This document shows, piece by piece, positions 1-8,410 of a DNA stretch of 64,000 bases (the stretch's first letter is position 1; the number at the start of each line of letters is the position of its first letter). The DNA comes from Pseudomonas putida. GTDB lineage: Bacteria; Pseudomonadota; Gammaproteobacteria; Pseudomonadales; Pseudomonadaceae. The translations under genes and the position numbers were made by a program. Below the pieces are notes generated by a model. The model was not told the origin of the DNA. It worked only from the letters and a program-made list of their open reading frames with translations, and searched no databases. The stretch is taken from contig NZ_JANHLK010000005.1 in assembly GCF_028682635.1 (NCBI RefSeq), forward strand, positions 281,937 through 345,936, read 5' to 3'.

Positions 1-1143
1 CGGCTGGTTGATCTCGTGGGCGAGGGCGGCGGACATCTGCCCGAGGGCCGCGAGCTTGGCCGATTGCACCAGGCCTTCCTGGGCGGTGCGCAGGTCGCGG
101 GTACGCTCTTCTACCAGCTGTTCGAGTTCTTCGCGGCTGCGTTGGCGCAGCTTGGCCAGGCGCCAGCGCTGGGTGAGAAACAGCAGCAAAAACACCAGCG
201 TCAGCCAGATACCCGCCGCAGCGAGCGCGGCGTTGCGGCTGTCTTCGAAGGCAACCTGCGGGCGGCGCAGCAGGTGCAGGGTCCAGCCTTCGGCGGCCAG
301 CGGCAGGGATTCCCACAAGTAATCGGCAGGGCCGTCGGGGCCATCGACCCGTGCCAGGTCGCTGTTCTCGTCGAAGCGGCGCAATGATTGGTATTGAAGC
401 GGCGTCAGCGGCTGCTTGTCGTATTGGCGGGTGATCTTGAGTTCGGCGTGATCGCTGTCGCTCAGCGGTTTCAGGTACCGATAGCGCCAGCCCGACTGGT
501 TGGCGATGAAGATAATCCCGCGGGCATCGCTGACCAGCAGGGTGTCGCTACCCTGGCGCCATTCGCGTTCCAGCTCGGGAAACTCCAGTTTCACCACCAT
601 GGCCCCGAGGAACTGGCCATCGTCGTTGGTTACGGCGCTGGAGAGGAAATAGCCAGGAATGCCACTGGTGACCCCAACGGCGTAAAAACGCCCGGTGCCC
701 TGGGTGCGGGTCTGGCTGAAGTAGGGACGAAAACCGTAGTTGTGGCCGACGTAGCTGCTGGGCAAGCGCCAGTTGCTCGCCGCCACGGCCAGGCCCGTGC
801 GATCCAGCAGCTCCAGGGTCGAGGATTCGGCGGCGCCGTTGATTTTTTCCAGTTTGCGGTTCAATTCCTGCGCCAGCTCGGGGCTCACCGGGCCTTTGAG
901 TGCGTCGCGCAACTGCGGGTCGAGTGCCAGCACCGAGGGCAGGGCGCGGTAGCGTTCGATCAGGGTGTGCAGGGAAGTGGCGTAAAGCGCCAGTTGCTGA
1001 TTGGCACGGGCTGCGTCATCGACCAATGACTGGCGCACCGTTTGACGAACGGCCAGGGTCGCGGCGAGGGCGGCGCCGGCGATGATCAACAGGGTATACA
1101 GCGCCAGGCGCAAAGGGCGAGAGGACTCAAACATGCTGGGCAT
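1..1143 (-). CDS. DctB-like sensor histidine kinase (partial, N-terminal part)
   Basis: The first 381 codons of a membrane sensor kinase of the C4-dicarboxylate sensor (DctB) type; the catalytic ATPase domain lies beyond the left edge. One TM helix sits near residues 10-28, followed by a large periplasmic PAS/Cache-like sensor (about 35-290), a second TM (about 305-325), a short coiled coil with the motif LVEERTRDLRTAQ, and the phospho-acceptor H-box ALAHEINQP exactly at the window edge. Family knowledge: such kinases sense organic acids in the periplasm and activate a sigma-54 response regulator. Start is ATG 1143 or the in-frame ATG at 1134; neither has a strong Shine-Dalgarno. The ligand cannot be read from sequence. 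A fumarase gene follows on the same strand upstream, but a terminator separates them. Confidence 0.85.
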   Translation of the reverse strand, partial: MPSMFESSRPLRLALYTLLIIAGAALAATLAVRQTVRQSLVDDAARANQQLALYATSLHTLIERYRALPSVLALDPQLRDALKGPVSPELAQELNRKLEKINGAAESSTLELLDRTGLAVAASNWRLPSSYVGHNYGFRPYFSQTRTQGTGRFYAVGVTSGIPGYFLSSAVTNDDGQFLGAMVVKLEFPELEREWRQGSDTLLVSDARGIIFIANQSGWRYRYLKPLSDSDHAELKITRQYDKQPLTPLQYQSLRRFDENSDLARVDGPDGPADYLWESLPLAAEGWTLHLLRRPQVAFEDSRNAALAAAGIWLTLVFLLLFLTQRWRLAKLRQRSREELEQLVEERTRDLRTAQEGLVQSAKLAALGQMSAALAHEINQP

Positions 1144-1214
1144 TACACAGGTGTACGGAGGGGGCGCACGATAACATGGCGCTCTTCGGTATTCCCACGC
1201 CTTGTGCAGGTAAT

Positions 1215-1254
1215 AAAAAAGGCGACAGGGGTTGAATCCCCTGTCGCCTTTTTC
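1215..1254. terminator. bidirectional rho-independent terminator
   Basis: Perfect 11-bp stem GGCGACAGGGG / CCCCTGTCGCC with a short loop, flanked by an A-run on the left and a T-run on the right. It ends the fumarase transcript, which is read on the minus strand, and separates it from the sensor kinase gene. Confidence 0.85.
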
Positions 1255-1269
1255 AGACAGCCGAAGCGC

Positions 1270-2793
1270 TTACTGCACTTCTACCGCCAGGCTTTCACTG
1301 ATCTTTTGCTGCCAGATGGCAGGACCGGTGATGTGTACGGACTCGCCCTTGCTGTCGACCGCAACGGTCACCGGCATGTCTTTCACGTCGAACTCGTAGA
1401 TCGCTTCCATGCCCAGTTCGGCGAAAGCGACAACACGGGATTTCTTGATCGCTTGCGCTACCAGGTAAGCCGCGCCGCCCACTGCCATCAGGTAAACGGC
1501 CTTGTGGTCCTTGATCGCGTCGATAGCGGTCGGGCCGCGCTCGGATTTGCCGATCATGCCCAGCAGGCCGGTTTGCTCGAGGATCTGACGGGTGAACTTG
1601 TCCATCCGCGTTGCGGTGGTCGGGCCAGCCGGGCCAACCACTTCTTCGCGCACCGGATCGACCGGGCCGACGTAATAGATGAAGCGACCCTTGAGGTCCA
1701 CCGGCAGGGTTTCACCTTTGTTCAGCATCTCGACCATGCGCTTGTGCGCTGCGTCGCGACCGGTGAGCATCTTGCCGTTGAGCAGGACGGTTTCGCCCGG
1801 CTTCCAGCTCTGCACTTCTTCCGGGGTCAGGGTGTCGAGGTTGACGCGACGGGCCGACGGGCCGGCTTCCCAGACGATTTCCGGGTAGGCGTCCAGCGGT
1901 GGCGCTTCCAGCGAAGCCGGGCCGGAACCGTCGAGCACGAAGTGGGCGTGACGGGTGGCGGCGCAGTTCGGGATCATGCACACCGGCAGCGAGGCGGCGT
2001 GGGTCGGGTAATCCATGATCTTCACGTCGAGCACGGTGGTCAGGCCACCGAGGCCCTGGGCGCCGATGCCCAGCTGGTTGACCTTCTCGAACAGCTCCAG
2101 GCGCATTTCTTCAATGCGGTTCTGCGGGCCACGGGCCTTCAGCTCGTGGATGTCGATGGATTCCATCAACACTTCTTTCGCCATGACAGCGGCTTTCTCG
2201 GCGGTGCCGCCGATGCCGATGCCGAGCATGCCCGGTGGGCACCAGCCGGCGCCCATGGTCGGAACGGTCTTGAGCACCCAGTCGACGATCGAGTCGGACG
2301 GGTTGAGCATGGCCATTTTCGACTTGTTCTCGGAACCGCCGCCCTTGGCCGCCACGTCCACTTCCACGGTATTACCCGGAACGATGGAGTAGTGGATAAC
2401 GGCCGGGGTGTTGTCCTTGGTGTTCTTGCGAGCACCCGCCGGGTCGGCGAGGATCGAAGCACGCAGGACGTTTTCCGGCAGGTTGTAGGCGCGACGCACG
2501 CCTTCGTTGATCATGTCGTCCAGGCCCATGGTGGCGCCATCCCAACGCACGTCCATGCCCACGCGGACAAATACGGTCACGATGCCGGTGTCCTGGCAAA
2601 TCGGACGGTGGCCGGTGGCGCACATGCGCGAGTTGATCAGGATCTGCGCCATCGAATCACGGGCTGCTGGCGATTCTTCGCGCAGGTAGGCTTCGTGCAT
2701 CGCCTGGATGAAATCCACGGGGTGGTAGTAGGAAATGAACTGCAGGGCGTCGGCAACGCTCTGAATCAGGTCGTCTTGCTTGATCACGGTCAT
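1270..2793 (-). CDS. fumA: class I fumarate hydratase (Fe-S dependent)
   Basis: Interconverts fumarate and L-malate in the TCA cycle, in the cytoplasm. 507 residues, usual for the fused alpha+beta class I (FumA-type) enzyme: N-terminal Fe-S hydro-lyase domain about 10-285, C-terminal beta domain about 290-495. Cysteines that can carry the oxygen-sensitive 4Fe-4S cluster include those in SRMCATGHRPICQDTG (about residues 58-66), GWCPPGM and PNCAATRHAHF. The ATG at 2793 is chosen because AGAGGAG lies at good distance before it; an earlier in-frame ATG at 2823 has none. The mRNA leader carries a 12-bp stem (2829-2872). Synteny with the P. aeruginosa fumarase next to sadC supports the call. Confidence 0.95.
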   Translation of the reverse strand: MTVIKQDDLIQSVADALQFISYYHPVDFIQAMHEAYLREESPAARDSMAQILINSRMCATGHRPICQDTGIVTVFVRVGMDVRWDGATMGLDDMINEGVRRAYNLPENVLRASILADPAGARKNTKDNTPAVIHYSIVPGNTVEVDVAAKGGGSENKSKMAMLNPSDSIVDWVLKTVPTMGAGWCPPGMLGIGIGGTAEKAAVMAKEVLMESIDIHELKARGPQNRIEEMRLELFEKVNQLGIGAQGLGGLTTVLDVKIMDYPTHAASLPVCMIPNCAATRHAHFVLDGSGPASLEAPPLDAYPEIVWEAGPSARRVNLDTLTPEEVQSWKPGETVLLNGKMLTGRDAAHKRMVEMLNKGETLPVDLKGRFIYYVGPVDPVREEVVGPAGPTTATRMDKFTRQILEQTGLLGMIGKSERGPTAIDAIKDHKAVYLMAVGGAAYLVAQAIKKSRVVAFAELGMEAIYEFDVKDMPVTVAVDSKGESVHITGPAIWQQKISESLAVEVQ

Positions 2794-2828
2794 GAGTCGC
2801 GCTCCTCTAAAAGACGGGAACATTCAAT

Positions 2829-2872
2829 AAGGTGCTTGCAGCTTGGGTGCATCGGTCGGTTGCAAGCACCTT
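2829..2872 (-). promoter_or_regulatory. long hairpin in the fumarase leader
   Basis: Perfect 12-bp inverted repeat AAGGTGCTTGCA / TGCAAGCACCTT separated by 20 nt, 36 nt before the fumarase start codon. There is no T-run after it, so it is not a standard terminator. It could be a 5' mRNA stabiliser, an attenuator part or an operator; the sequence alone does not decide. Confidence 0.55.
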
Positions 2873-2917
2873 TCAAGGCACGCCGGGGCTGCTGGCGCGA
2901 CGCTAAAAAGGCGCGGC

Positions 2918-2923
2918 AGTATA
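2918..2923 (-). promoter_or_regulatory. probable -10 box of the fumarase promoter
   Basis: On the minus strand the hexamer TATACT (5 of 6 to TATAAT) lies about 125 nt before the fumarase start, upstream of the leader hairpin. No convincing -35 hexamer is seen at 16-18 nt, so the promoter may need an activator or be weak. Confidence 0.4.
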
Positions 2924-3092
2924 ACGCGCCTTGCTGGCGGGTACACGCGCCGGTGGTCAAACCTTGGTCGCATGGTCGATCCCGATCCCCGAATCGGGTC
3001 AGCCCGAAAATTGAATGGTCATTTATCGGCCGCACCACTAAAGTGGTTATCGGTCTGTAGAGTAGGACGCTCTGTCAGTCTCCTTTCATAGG

Positions 3093-4211
3093 GTGAGTCA
3101 ACGGTTGACCCATAACGCCATCCAGCGCCTGTTACTCAAACGGTTTGCCCTCGCGGCCGGCACTTATGCCCTGGCTTTGTTGCTGCTGTGGCTGGCGTTT
3201 TTCACCGGCCATTACGATGAACCGCTGGCCAATGTCGCCGTTGGCAGCGCTCTGGTGGTCATCAGCCAGGCGGCGTTGTTCGTGGTGTTCTACAGCGGCT
3301 GCAACCTGCGTTTTTCCGACCCCAGCCTGACCGAGGCGCAGGTGCTGCTGGGGCTAGGCTGGCAAACCTGGCTGATTGCCAATCTGGATGAGTCCCGCGG
3401 CGCGTTCCTGGTGTTCTACGTGCTGATTCTGCTGTTCGGGCTATTTCATCTGTCGCGCCGTGCATTTGCGCGGTGCGCGCTGCTGGTGTTTTTCAGTTTC
3501 AGCGCGATCACCCTGTGGGAGGGCTACCACTTTCAGCTGGCCGATCCGGCGTTGGCCGTGTTGCAGGTGTGCATACTGTTTATCGTGCTGGTCTGGCTGG
3601 AACTGTACGCCCGCTACGTCCAGGCCTCGCGCCTGCGCATGCGTCAACGCCGCTTCGCCCTGCAGGCGCACCAGGACACTTTGCGCGGGATGATGCGTCA
3701 GCTCGAGGACCTGGTGGCCACCGACGAGTTGACCGGATTGTTCAATCGCCGGCATTTCCTGCGCCTGGCTTCGCGCGAACTCAAAGCCATGGACGCCGGC
3801 GTCGTGCATGGCCTGGCGCTGATCGACCTCGATCACTTCAAGCGAATCAACGACATTTATGGTCATGCGGCTGGGGATCAGGTGCTGCAGGCGTTTGCCG
3901 GCGTGGCGTCGGCCTGCCTGCGCGACGGCGATGTCCTGGCACGCTATGGTGGAGAAGAGTTCGTGGTGTTGCTGCCCGATTGCGATGCCGAGCGCTTGAC
4001 CGCCTGTTGCGAGCGGCTGCGCCTCGCCTTCATCGATGTCGAGTTGATCGGCTTGAAGGTCGGTAGTCTCAGCCTGTCCGCGGGCATGACCCTGCTGGAC
4101 ATGGGCGATGATCTTGACGAAGCCTTGCAGCGGGCGGACCAGGCGCTGTATCGCGCCAAGCGTGACGGCCGCAATCGTTGCGCGGCGGCGTGGGAAAACG
4201 TCGATGCCTGA
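3093..4211 (+). CDS. sadC: membrane diguanylate cyclase (SadC-like, GGDEF)
   Basis: Makes cyclic di-GMP from two GTP. About six hydrophobic helices fill residues 17-175, then a short linker and a GGDEF domain (about 205-365). The active site reads GGEEF at 286-290 and an intact I-site RDGD lies at 277-280, five residues before it, so both catalysis and product inhibition look possible. Start is GTG 3093. Placement between fumarase and the ferredoxin reductase matches the locus I recall for P. aeruginosa sadC, which promotes surface attachment. The last 8 bp overlap the next gene, suggesting co-translation. The protein is 372 residues, which I recall as shorter than the P. aeruginosa protein. 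Confidence 0.8.
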   Translation: MSQRLTHNAIQRLLLKRFALAAGTYALALLLLWLAFFTGHYDEPLANVAVGSALVVISQAALFVVFYSGCNLRFSDPSLTEAQVLLGLGWQTWLIANLDESRGAFLVFYVLILLFGLFHLSRRAFARCALLVFFSFSAITLWEGYHFQLADPALAVLQVCILFIVLVWLELYARYVQASRLRMRQRRFALQAHQDTLRGMMRQLEDLVATDELTGLFNRRHFLRLASRELKAMDAGVVHGLALIDLDHFKRINDIYGHAAGDQVLQAFAGVASACLRDGDVLARYGGEEFVVLLPDCDAERLTACCERLRLAFIDVELIGLKVGSLSLSAGMTLLDMGDDLDEALQRADQALYRAKRDGRNRCAAAWENVDA

Positions 4212-5139
4212 ATTACGCGTGGGCGATCGCCAATGGTCGGTGGCAACCGGCGCCAATCTGCTTGATGCCCTGAATCAGAACGGCGTGCCGGTACCCTACA
4301 GCTGCCGCGCCGGCAGTTGTCATGCCTGCCTGGTGCAGTGTGTGCAAGGATTACCGAGCGACAGCCGCCCCGATGCCCTGAGCGCAGAGCAGCGCCAGCA
4401 AGGCTGGCGCCTGGCCTGCCAGTGTCAGGTGGTCGAGGACTTGCAGGTGCACACCTTCGACCCGCAAGAGGATGGCCGTCCGGCCGAGGTCGCTGCGGCC
4501 GATTGGTTGAGCAGTAGCGTTTTGCGCCTGCGCCTGGCGCCACAACGCCCGTTGCGCTACAGCGCCGGGCAGCATCTGGTGTTGTGGGCGGGCAACGTCG
4601 CACGGCCGTATTCCTTGGCCAGCCTGCCGGAAGAGGACCGTTTTCTCGAGTTTCACCTCGATTGTCGCCAGTCGGGGGAATTCAGCGATTTAGCCCGTCA
4701 GCTGAACATCGGCGACCCGATCCGTCTCGGCGAGTTGCGCGGCGGAGCCTTGCATTACGACCCGGACTGGCACGACCGACCGCTGTGGCTGATGGCGGCC
4801 GGCACCGGGTTGGGACCGTTGTTCGGCGTCTTGCGAGAAGCCTTGCGCCAGGATCATCGGGGCGCCATTCGGGTCATCCACCTGGCCCATGATGCCAACG
4901 AGCATTATCTGGCCAAACCTCTGCAAGCCATGGCCGCCAGCCGTCCGAACCTCAGCATCGAGCTGTGGACACCGACCGAGTTGCCCGCGGCTTTGGCGCA
5001 ACTGCGGCTTGTTTCGCGACAAACCCAGGCCTTGCTCTGCGGATCCCCCGACAGCGTCGATGCCTTTGCCCGGCGCCTGTACCTGGCGGGGCTGCCACGC
5101 AACCAACTGCTGGCCGACGTCTTCCTGCCCCGCGGTTGA
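4204..5139 (+). CDS. 2Fe-2S ferredoxin / flavin reductase
   Basis: An electron-transfer flavoprotein of 311 residues. The N-terminal 90 residues are a plant-type 2Fe-2S ferredoxin domain with the motif CRAGSCHAC and a fourth cysteine in the ACQC segment; residues about 95-310 form the FAD- and NAD(P)H-binding reductase module (RPYSLAS flavin motif, GTGLGPLFG nucleotide motif). The ATG at 4204 overlaps the end of the cyclase gene by 8 bp and starts exactly at the ferredoxin domain. The substrate is unknown. In P. aeruginosa the orthologue is followed by an enoyl-CoA hydratase, of which only a stump remains here. Confidence 0.88.
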   Translation: MPELRVGDRQWSVATGANLLDALNQNGVPVPYSCRAGSCHACLVQCVQGLPSDSRPDALSAEQRQQGWRLACQCQVVEDLQVHTFDPQEDGRPAEVAAADWLSSSVLRLRLAPQRPLRYSAGQHLVLWAGNVARPYSLASLPEEDRFLEFHLDCRQSGEFSDLARQLNIGDPIRLGELRGGALHYDPDWHDRPLWLMAAGTGLGPLFGVLREALRQDHRGAIRVIHLAHDANEHYLAKPLQAMAASRPNLSIELWTPTELPAALAQLRLVSRQTQALLCGSPDSVDAFARRLYLAGLPRNQLLADVFLPRG

Positions 5140-5168
5140 GCGCTGATTTTTCAGATGCGAGACCTTCC

Positions 5169-5252
5169 ATGCCCGATGCCATCCAGATTGAACGCGACCG
5201 CGGCCTGCTGACGCTACGACTGAACCGCCCTGACAAGCTTCTTCGCGGGTAA
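5169..5252 (+). pseudogene. truncated enoyl-CoA hydratase/isomerase remnant
   Basis: Opens 29 bp after the ferredoxin reductase with MPDAIQIERDRGLLTLRLN and then RPDK, the typical N-terminus of crotonase-family proteins (about 250 residues when complete). After 23 codons of family sequence it runs into a REP palindrome, which supplies four foreign codons and a TAA stop. Only 27 residues remain and no catalytic residue is present, so this is a dead stump. Position matches the enoyl-CoA hydratase gene that I recall between the reductase and pyk in P. aeruginosa. Confidence 0.8.
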
Positions 5253-5337
5253 GCCCGCTCCCACACGGGCCGGTGTTGTTCACAAATCATGTGACCACCA
5301 CAAAAACCTGTGGGAGCGGGCTTGCCCGCGATGAGGC
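5241..5337. repeat. inverted REP pair
   Basis: Two inverted copies of the Pseudomonas REP core (GTGGGAGCGGGCTTGCCCGCGA at 5310-5331 and its complement at 5241-5264), separated by about 45 bp. It lies at the exact break point of the enoyl-CoA hydratase stump. Confidence 0.9.
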
Positions 5338-5370
5338 CTCCCCAGGCAACACATCTTGCAGATCCAAAAC

Positions 5371-5406
5371 AAAAAAGCCCCGCCATTCAAATGGCGGGGC
5401 TTTTTT
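5371..5406. terminator. terminator, copy 1 of three related copies
   Basis: Stem AGCCCCGCCAT / ATGGCGGGGCT with A-run and T-run, usable in both directions. Nearly identical hairpins follow both delta-60 genes and pyk (6965-7000, 8575-8611). This copy sits just after a fragment of the pyk 3' end. Confidence 0.85.
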
Positions 5407-5421
5407 CCAGCAACCGATCAC

Positions 5422-5445
5422 TCAGACCTGCGGGTCGCCAACGTG
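5422..5445 (-). pseudogene. duplicated fragment of the pyk 3' end
   Basis: Read on the minus strand this encodes HVGDPQV and a TGA stop, against HVGDPMV-stop for intact pyk at 8626. The match continues past the stop (GGTCTGAGTGA in both) into a terminator that is nearly the same as the one behind pyk. It therefore marks a second, broken copy of the end of pyk, lying 13 nt beyond the stop of the first delta-60 gene. Confidence 0.7.
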
Positions 5446-5458
5446 CCGTGTGGTGCTG

Positions 5459-6760
5459 CTATTCCTGGTTCGTGTTCAGTACGCGTGCTATCAAGGTCCG
5501 ATCCGGGATGGCGACAGTTTCGCGGATGAGCAACACGTTCCCATCCTTTTGCAGGGCCATTGTGGTGCTGAACCCAAAACTGGTGTCTTGAGGTACATAC
5601 ACCAAACCCTTCCCGTTGCCAAAGCCGGGATCCAGGGTTCCGTCATTCTGGTAGCGAGCCACCATTAATGAGTGAAGGCCCGCATTCGGTATCAACTTCC
5701 CGGCCACGATGATTTTCTCTTGGACTATACCAACATCATGGAATCTGATAGCGCCTCTCTCTGTGTCGGATTGATAAAGAATTTTTCCACCATTGAATTT
5801 TTGGTCGAGTTGACCCTCTTTGGTGAAACAAGCCAATACACCCTGGGCAGGCGATAACGTCGAGCCAGCAGCGAGAATACTGTCTTCGGCGTATTGAGTG
5901 AGTCTATCGAACGTCGCTTCCGGGACGAGTGCAAACCCATTTTCAGCAAAGGTCTGATCGAGAGTGCCATCGTCATTCAGACGAGCAAGCATGCCGTAGT
6001 GCTGGGAGCTATCGCGTTTATAGAGCGATCCGCACACGGTGATTTTTCCGTTCTGCACGAAGATGTCGTTGATGGTGGTATTAGCCCAGTATCCATGAGC
6101 AACGGCGACATAACCGGTTTTGTTGAAGCTGAGGTCCAGCGAGCCGTCAGCGTTGAGCCGGGTGATTATGCCGATGTCGGCGATCAAGCCTGCCATGTAA
6201 ACGTGTTTGGCAAGGTAGATTTTTCCATTGGCTACCGTGCTGATCCCTGAGGCGCCGATGTCGCTTGATGCCTGCGATGTGGGCATTTGTTCCGGGCTAT
6301 CGGAAAGGGGTGCAGGCAGTATTACCTTTAGCAGGCCATTCTCGCCAAACGTTTCATCCAGCCGCCCGTTGATGTGAAGGCGAATGAGTACATTAATGTC
6401 GTTGGTATTGTCGACAGCGCAAAGGAGGATTTTTGTTTCAGTCCCGTCCTCGAGAAAATGTATCTGTTGCATTCGTACTCCAAGTTGAGGAGTAAAACGC
6501 TGGATGACGATTCCTTTGTTACCGAACGCTTCGTTTATAGCCCCGTTCTTGTGCAGGCAAACCACGGCTGGAGTGAATTCGCGAATATTGTTACTTGGCT
6601 CTATTGATGCGGTGACATAAAGGTTGTCGTCAGGGCCTACAACAATACATTGGGCTATAGTGGACCTGGCACCAGGGATAAGCACAGACACCCTACCTTC
6701 AAGACCAAACCGTGGATCGAGATCACCGTCGGCGGTGGTCAGCGTTGTGTATTGGCTCAT
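5459..6760 (-). CDS. delta-60 repeat (DUF5122) beta-propeller protein 1
   Basis: 433 residues without signal peptide or TM segment. Seven repeats with the pattern GxLDxxFgxxG start near residues 11, 71, 131, 205, 264, 315 and 372 (for example GRLDETFGENG, GTLDQTFAENG, GTLDPGFGNG). Their spacing of about 50-75 residues is that of delta-60 repeats (TIGR02608/DUF5122), so a seven-bladed propeller is likely. Function is unknown. AGGAA precedes the ATG. It is a paralogue of the next gene (shared GELDP/GDLDP start and a VGPDD motif near residue 42), is visibly richer in A+T than the core genes around it, and has a lux-box-like palindrome 155 bp upstream. It probably arrived by transfer. Confidence 0.85.
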   Translation of the reverse strand: MSQYTTLTTADGDLDPRFGLEGRVSVLIPGARSTIAQCIVVGPDDNLYVTASIEPSNNIREFTPAVVCLHKNGAINEAFGNKGIVIQRFTPQLGVRMQQIHFLEDGTETKILLCAVDNTNDINVLIRLHINGRLDETFGENGLLKVILPAPLSDSPEQMPTSQASSDIGASGISTVANGKIYLAKHVYMAGLIADIGIITRLNADGSLDLSFNKTGYVAVAHGYWANTTINDIFVQNGKITVCGSLYKRDSSQHYGMLARLNDDGTLDQTFAENGFALVPEATFDRLTQYAEDSILAAGSTLSPAQGVLACFTKEGQLDQKFNGGKILYQSDTERGAIRFHDVGIVQEKIIVAGKLIPNAGLHSLMVARYQNDGTLDPGFGNGKGLVYVPQDTSFGFSTTMALQKDGNVLLIRETVAIPDRTLIARVLNTNQE

Positions 6761-6877
6761 CGTTCTATTCCTTTAATGGGGTGAGTTGTCCGTCGACAAG
6801 GGCTGCCAATGACGAGCCCGCAACAGCCTGGCGCGAGAAAGCCTTGATGGCAGCGATAGCCGCGGTTGACCGGATCG

Positions 6878-6883
6878 ATTAAA
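6878..6883 (-). promoter_or_regulatory. candidate -10 box for delta-60 gene 1
   Basis: TTTAAT on the minus strand. A start point about 7 nt downstream would place the palindrome at 6907-6925 centred near -44, and the palindrome would abut the -35 position. This is the usual geometry for activation by LuxR-family proteins. Confidence 0.4.
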
Positions 6884-6906
6884 GGGGCTGGGCAAGAGGG
6901 CTGTCT

Positions 6907-6925
6907 ACTGTCAGATCTGACAGGT
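6907..6925. promoter_or_regulatory. lux-box (las/rhl-type) palindrome upstream of delta-60 gene 1
   Basis: ACTGTCAGATCTGACAGGT contains a perfect 16-bp palindrome (6908-6923) and fits the CT-N12-AG rule of LasR/RhlR-type operators. A copy matching at 16 of 19 positions lies upstream of the paralogous gene at 8504-8522. Confidence 0.6.
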
Positions 6926-6964
6926 GAGGGGCAGTGAAATCGTCTATCTGACTATTTTTTAAAC

Positions 6965-7000
6965 GAAAAAAGCCCCGCCATTCACATGGCAGGGCTTTTG
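6965..7000. terminator. terminator, copy 2, after delta-60 gene 2
   Basis: Stem AGCCCCGCCAT / ATGGCAGGGCT, with one mismatch, flanked by A and T runs. Stem, loop and mismatch are the same as in the terminator behind pyk at 8575-8611, which indicates recent duplication. Confidence 0.85.
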
Positions 7001-7004
7001 TTTT

Positions 7005-8387
7005 TCAGGGCATCAGTCCTTTTGCTACTGCGCGGATGACTACAGTTTCTTCTTTAAATTCCACCGCAAAAAAGGCCTTGTTGTCTTTAATGGCTGAAGA
7101 ATACAAACCAATGTTTACCGCTTCTTTATAGTCAAGCCAGCCCACCCCGTTGTTATAGTCCTTGTCATGAACGCCGTTGTAAAAGAAACGCGAGATAGCG
7201 TAATGACTTTCTTTGCGATATCTTTCTAAAAGTCCGGTAGTCAGAAAGCTTCCGTCAGGCAGGAAGTCAGCAGTGTACAAATACGTACTGGATGAATTTA
7301 TGTTCATAAATACCGGTTTTCCACCGTTGAACTGGATATTGTTCGAACCGTCAGCTTCCAGACTCATTAAAAATCCGGAGATCGCAGTGTCGTGTCTTGA
7401 ATGCCTTGAACCTGTGCACAGAATGCGATTGTTGGGTTGTTTTACTATATTGGCAACCTCCCGGTAATAGAGTGGGTCTTCATCTTCCATAACCAGAAAT
7501 CCGTCTCGTTGAAAGGATTTATCCAGTTTGCCGTCTTTGCTGTGTTTTACTAGAACAACTGCTTCAGGGGGATTGAAGTAACCTGTTTTGACGTGGCCGG
7601 CACTGATGTAGTTGCCCGCATCGTCGACGATCAGGCTACTCAGTTGCAAGAAGTTAAACATGTCATGTCTGACACGGACAAAACCCGATTCATTGAATGA
7701 AAGGTCAAGTTCCCCGCTTGGAGTCAAGCAGATGATCCAGGCATCAATCGAGGCGAAGGTGCCAGAATAATGAAGCAATATGATGCGATCGTCGGTAATT
7801 GGCGAAGCTTCGCGCGCGTAGGGCGCAAGCTTATTCAGAGAATCGGATGAAACACATCTTGCCTTTTCGATTTCCAGACATTTTTCGTTGTACGCGGATA
7901 CGGCGTGTAAATCAGCAGTCGTTTTAGGAACCGGGATAATGACTTTTCCTTGTTCGCCAAATTCTTCATCAATGGTGCCATTGGGTAGAAAACGAACGGC
8001 GGCCTTTTCCCGCTCACTCACGCCGCCTACACGGTAAAACAGCGTTCCCGTCAGCAGAACTCTGCCATTCACAAATGCAATCTGTTCGGCGTAGAAGCTG
8101 GAGCTAGCGGATCCGTAAAAAAAATCGTAGAAGAAACCTTGTTTGCCAAAGCTGGTGTCGACAGAGCCAGCTTCATTCAGACGTGTCAGCGCGTAGAGCA
8201 TTCCGTTGACATCATCATATAGAACTCCCGCGATGTAGATCATATCGTCAGGACCTACAGCGACAACCCGTGAGGACCAGTTTGGGAAATCGGGGTTTGG
8301 TGAACGGAGGAAGGCCAAGCCGTTTTCACCAAAAATGGGGTCCAGTTCGCCTGATAAAGTCGAAGAATGTATTTGCTCCGTGGTCAT
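7005..8387 (-). CDS. delta-60 repeat (DUF5122) beta-propeller protein 2
   Basis: 460 residues from the ATG at 8387, chosen because GGGAAAG precedes it and the first repeat follows at once; a longer frame to 8504 would read through leader hairpins and part of the operator. Seven delta-60 units start near residues 11, 72, 135, 223, 284, 345 and 403 (GELDPIFGENG, GTIDEEFGEQG, GELDLSFNESG, GKLDKSFQRDG); the last two are degenerate. No signal peptide or TM helix is seen. Paralogue of the neighbour at 5459-6760, with the same type of upstream palindrome and the same terminator. It is A+T-rich for this genome. Function unknown; propellers of this kind usually bind proteins or carbohydrates, but that is inference. 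Confidence 0.85.
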   Translation of the reverse strand: MTTEQIHSSTLSGELDPIFGENGLAFLRSPNPDFPNWSSRVVAVGPDDMIYIAGVLYDDVNGMLYALTRLNEAGSVDTSFGKQGFFYDFFYGSASSSFYAEQIAFVNGRVLLTGTLFYRVGGVSEREKAAVRFLPNGTIDEEFGEQGKVIIPVPKTTADLHAVSAYNEKCLEIEKARCVSSDSLNKLAPYAREASPITDDRIILLHYSGTFASIDAWIICLTPSGELDLSFNESGFVRVRHDMFNFLQLSSLIVDDAGNYISAGHVKTGYFNPPEAVVLVKHSKDGKLDKSFQRDGFLVMEDEDPLYYREVANIVKQPNNRILCTGSRHSRHDTAISGFLMSLEADGSNNIQFNGGKPVFMNINSSSTYLYTADFLPDGSFLTTGLLERYRKESHYAISRFFYNGVHDKDYNNGVGWLDYKEAVNIGLYSSAIKDNKAFFAVEFKEETVVIRAVAKGLMP

Positions 8388-8410
8388 TGCACTTTCCCTT
8401 GATGTAATGG

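Noticed and set aside
1042..3060. Open frame of about 670 codons opposite fumarase
   Set aside because: His/Arg/Gly-rich shadow without motifs; the fumarase is fully conserved on the minus strand.
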